64,000 nucleotides of DNA, taken from Anarhynchus alexandrinus. Lineage: Eukaryota; Chordata; Aves; Charadriiformes; Charadriidae. Where the stretch lies: contig VUYV01000158.1 of assembly GCA_008711295.1 (NCBI GenBank), positions 1,249,603 to 1,313,602 of the forward strand, given 5' to 3'. Under the pieces are notes generated by a model. It was not told the origin of the DNA. It saw nothing but the letters and a program-made list of their open reading frames with translations, and did no database searches. Position numbers and translations under genes: made by a program. Positions 62,151 to 64,000 of the stretch are shown here, in pieces; position 1 is the stretch's first letter; each line of letters begins with the position of its first letter.

Positions 62151-64000
62151 ATGCTTGTAGATCACAAAGGCCCTAACCTGCTTTCATCCTGGGGAAGTTA
62201 ACCCTCCAAGCATGGGTTTCTGTCTCCTTGTTTCTCACTATGCTAGTGATAAAATATTTTTCAGTACAATGTGGTAAATGTTCTACTTACTACAAGCTAC
62301 ACTTTTGTTTGGCTGAACAGATGCAATTCAGAGACAGAAATCTTTTTTATAATTCATTAATGGATATCTGTATTTTTACCTGGGTAAGTGAATTAGAGTC
62401 ATTCTTTCATGCCTCCTTTAAAGTGACAAAATATTAACCCTTATTTTCCAGATCATGAACTGTGGCAAGGAGAGATGATGTCCCATCTCCTTCAGGGAAT
62501 ATATTTCAGTGGAAGTGTGGATTTCAGTGATTTTACCAGCCTGTGGGAAGCAGCAAACTGCAGCTTCCCAAAGTCGAGGTTAATAATGTCCTACCAAAGA
62601 TAGTCTGCTTCCTTCACCCGCCAGCATTTTTCAACACAAAAAGAAAGCAAATACTAATGAATAAAGCTGCCACAGCTCAGTCCAGGAAGAAAGATTTTTC
62701 CATCAGATAAAAGGAATATCTCCAGTCTCTCTATCAGGGCCTGCCAACTAATCTATGGTGGAAGAGGAATTTTTCATATGCTAAACTATTTTCTCACTAA
62801 TCTTATTTTAAGAAAAGTAACATAATGAGGATTTATTTGGGGCACTCAGTATACTTTTCTTAAAGCCAGACAAAAAAGGAAATCTGGTATTTGTTTTATT
62901 CCTACTTTAGCGCTTTATCTGACAGGTTGACATGAGAGCAGACATGAGAGTATAGCTCATTCATCTGTGTATAAGATATTCATCCTAAGGATCACAAAAC
63001 AATTTTATTCTCCAAATTATCAAACACAGTCTAATTGGTGAGAATATATCCTGTGTCTAAAAACAGTTTGGAGATGCTATTCTTGTAGCAGGGCGGTATT
63101 TTTTTCTGGAATGTACTTAAAAGGTTTTTACTAGTTAGCTCTGTTGGCTTTTTTCCAGGTTGCTTAATAGATCTTTGAGAACTCTGAATCCTCAAATGCT
63201 GCCTCCTGACAATGACTTCTGGAACACTGACCAACAAAAAACAATACAGCTCGAGTGGCATTTGAGCAAGCTGCTGCCCCAGCAAAATAAAAATTTCTTT
63301 ATGAGTGTATCTCATGGTCTTGAAGCTAGGCTTTGGAAAGTAGTGAATGCACAGTGACCCACTGGATTGCCAGGATGGTTCTGAGAGTGTTGTATTGTGA
63401 CCCCTATCACAAGCCTGATCAGGTTAAGGGCTGCATGTTTTGATGTTAAATCAGAGCATTCAGGCATATGCGAGATGTGAGAACAGCCTTTATGAACTCA
63501 GTGAGATAACTCATGCAGTGACAATTAATGTGTTTTAACTTGGGATCACAACACTCAAAACCCTATGAGCCCAGTGACACAAGCACAGTTTTTCTCATCC
63601 CTTCCCTTCTAGGCACCAGAAGAAAAACATCAGGAGTAGATATTAAGGCACTGGAAGGTCCAAACAAATGCTCCAGTGTCAGAATTTCATTAAAATACAG
63701 CTTTGACATTTTGACAAATAGATAAAGTTCACTGCTTGTATTTTGCTGTTTTATCTGAAATCTCTTAAGTTTTGCATGTTCCAAATGTCAGACACATTAG
63801 GTAGGTTTCTGAAACCCCACAGCAAAATAAGCTGTGAGCTTCAGATTCCCTCTTCATCATATGTTTGCTTAAGGCCTTTTTCCCAGTTGATCTCAGCTAG
63901 AGTTACTGGTTTCTTTAGTTTCAGCTGGAATTACTCCCATAGGGTCTTTCTGGAGTTCTGTATTATAATAATGTACTTTTTAGGGTTTTTACTTTTTTTT
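62151..64000. other. Intergenic, no gene recognised
   Basis: AT-rich DNA to the window end. Open frames such as 63031-63315 (minus) have no recognisable domain. No repeat family identified. Confidence 0.65.

Noticed and set aside
1..64000. CRISPR arrays, operons, phage or other prokaryotic-type systems
   Set aside because: No regularly spaced repeats, no dense coding and no prokaryotic gene organisation. Splice sites, LINEs and LTRs show vertebrate nuclear DNA.

Overview
The window is nuclear DNA from a bird. The evidence is several CR1 (chicken repeat 1) LINE copies with the avian 3' tail of ATTCTATG-type repeats, two solo LTRs of a retroviral family widespread in avian genomes (TGTCCTGGTTTC start, GGTTAAACCACGACA-type end), and the first two coding exons of BPNT2 (formerly IMPAD1) with typical vertebrate intron structure. 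I cannot name the species.

Layout. Positions 1-16976 are the 5' half of BPNT2 on the minus strand: part of intron 2 (1-461), exon 2 (462-621), a 15,968-base intron 1 (622-16589) and coding exon 1 (16590-16976). Later exons lie outside the window, below position 1. A CpG island of roughly 1.4 kb (about 16140-17560) covers exon 1 and the promoter. It contains a perfect four-run G-quadruplex motif, and a C-homopolymer with an ambiguous base next to the exon 1 donor. Intron 1 carries four CR1 pieces, one of them about 3.2 kb with decayed endonuclease and reverse transcriptase coding, plus a solo LTR.

From about 17.6 kb to 64 kb no intact protein-coding gene can be supported. This gene-poor flank holds CR1 fragments of different ages and orientations, a second solo LTR, a 47-bp tandem duplication and an N gap inside a purine pentamer repeat. 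It also holds a multi-exon RhoGAP pseudogene (about 41.06-42.57 kb, related to ARHGAP20/TAGAP) that still keeps introns.

The least ordinary items are the intron-retaining RhoGAP pseudogene, which has a stray ARHGAP20-like motif in one intron, and a pair of diverged copies of an unnamed sequence module about 5 kb apart (46.2 and 51.3 kb). Each module copy has a GGAGA-type array at the same internal position, and in one copy the array has become unassemblable. I found no CRISPR array, operon or other prokaryotic-type system, no RNA gene I would defend, and no convincing new multi-gene system.
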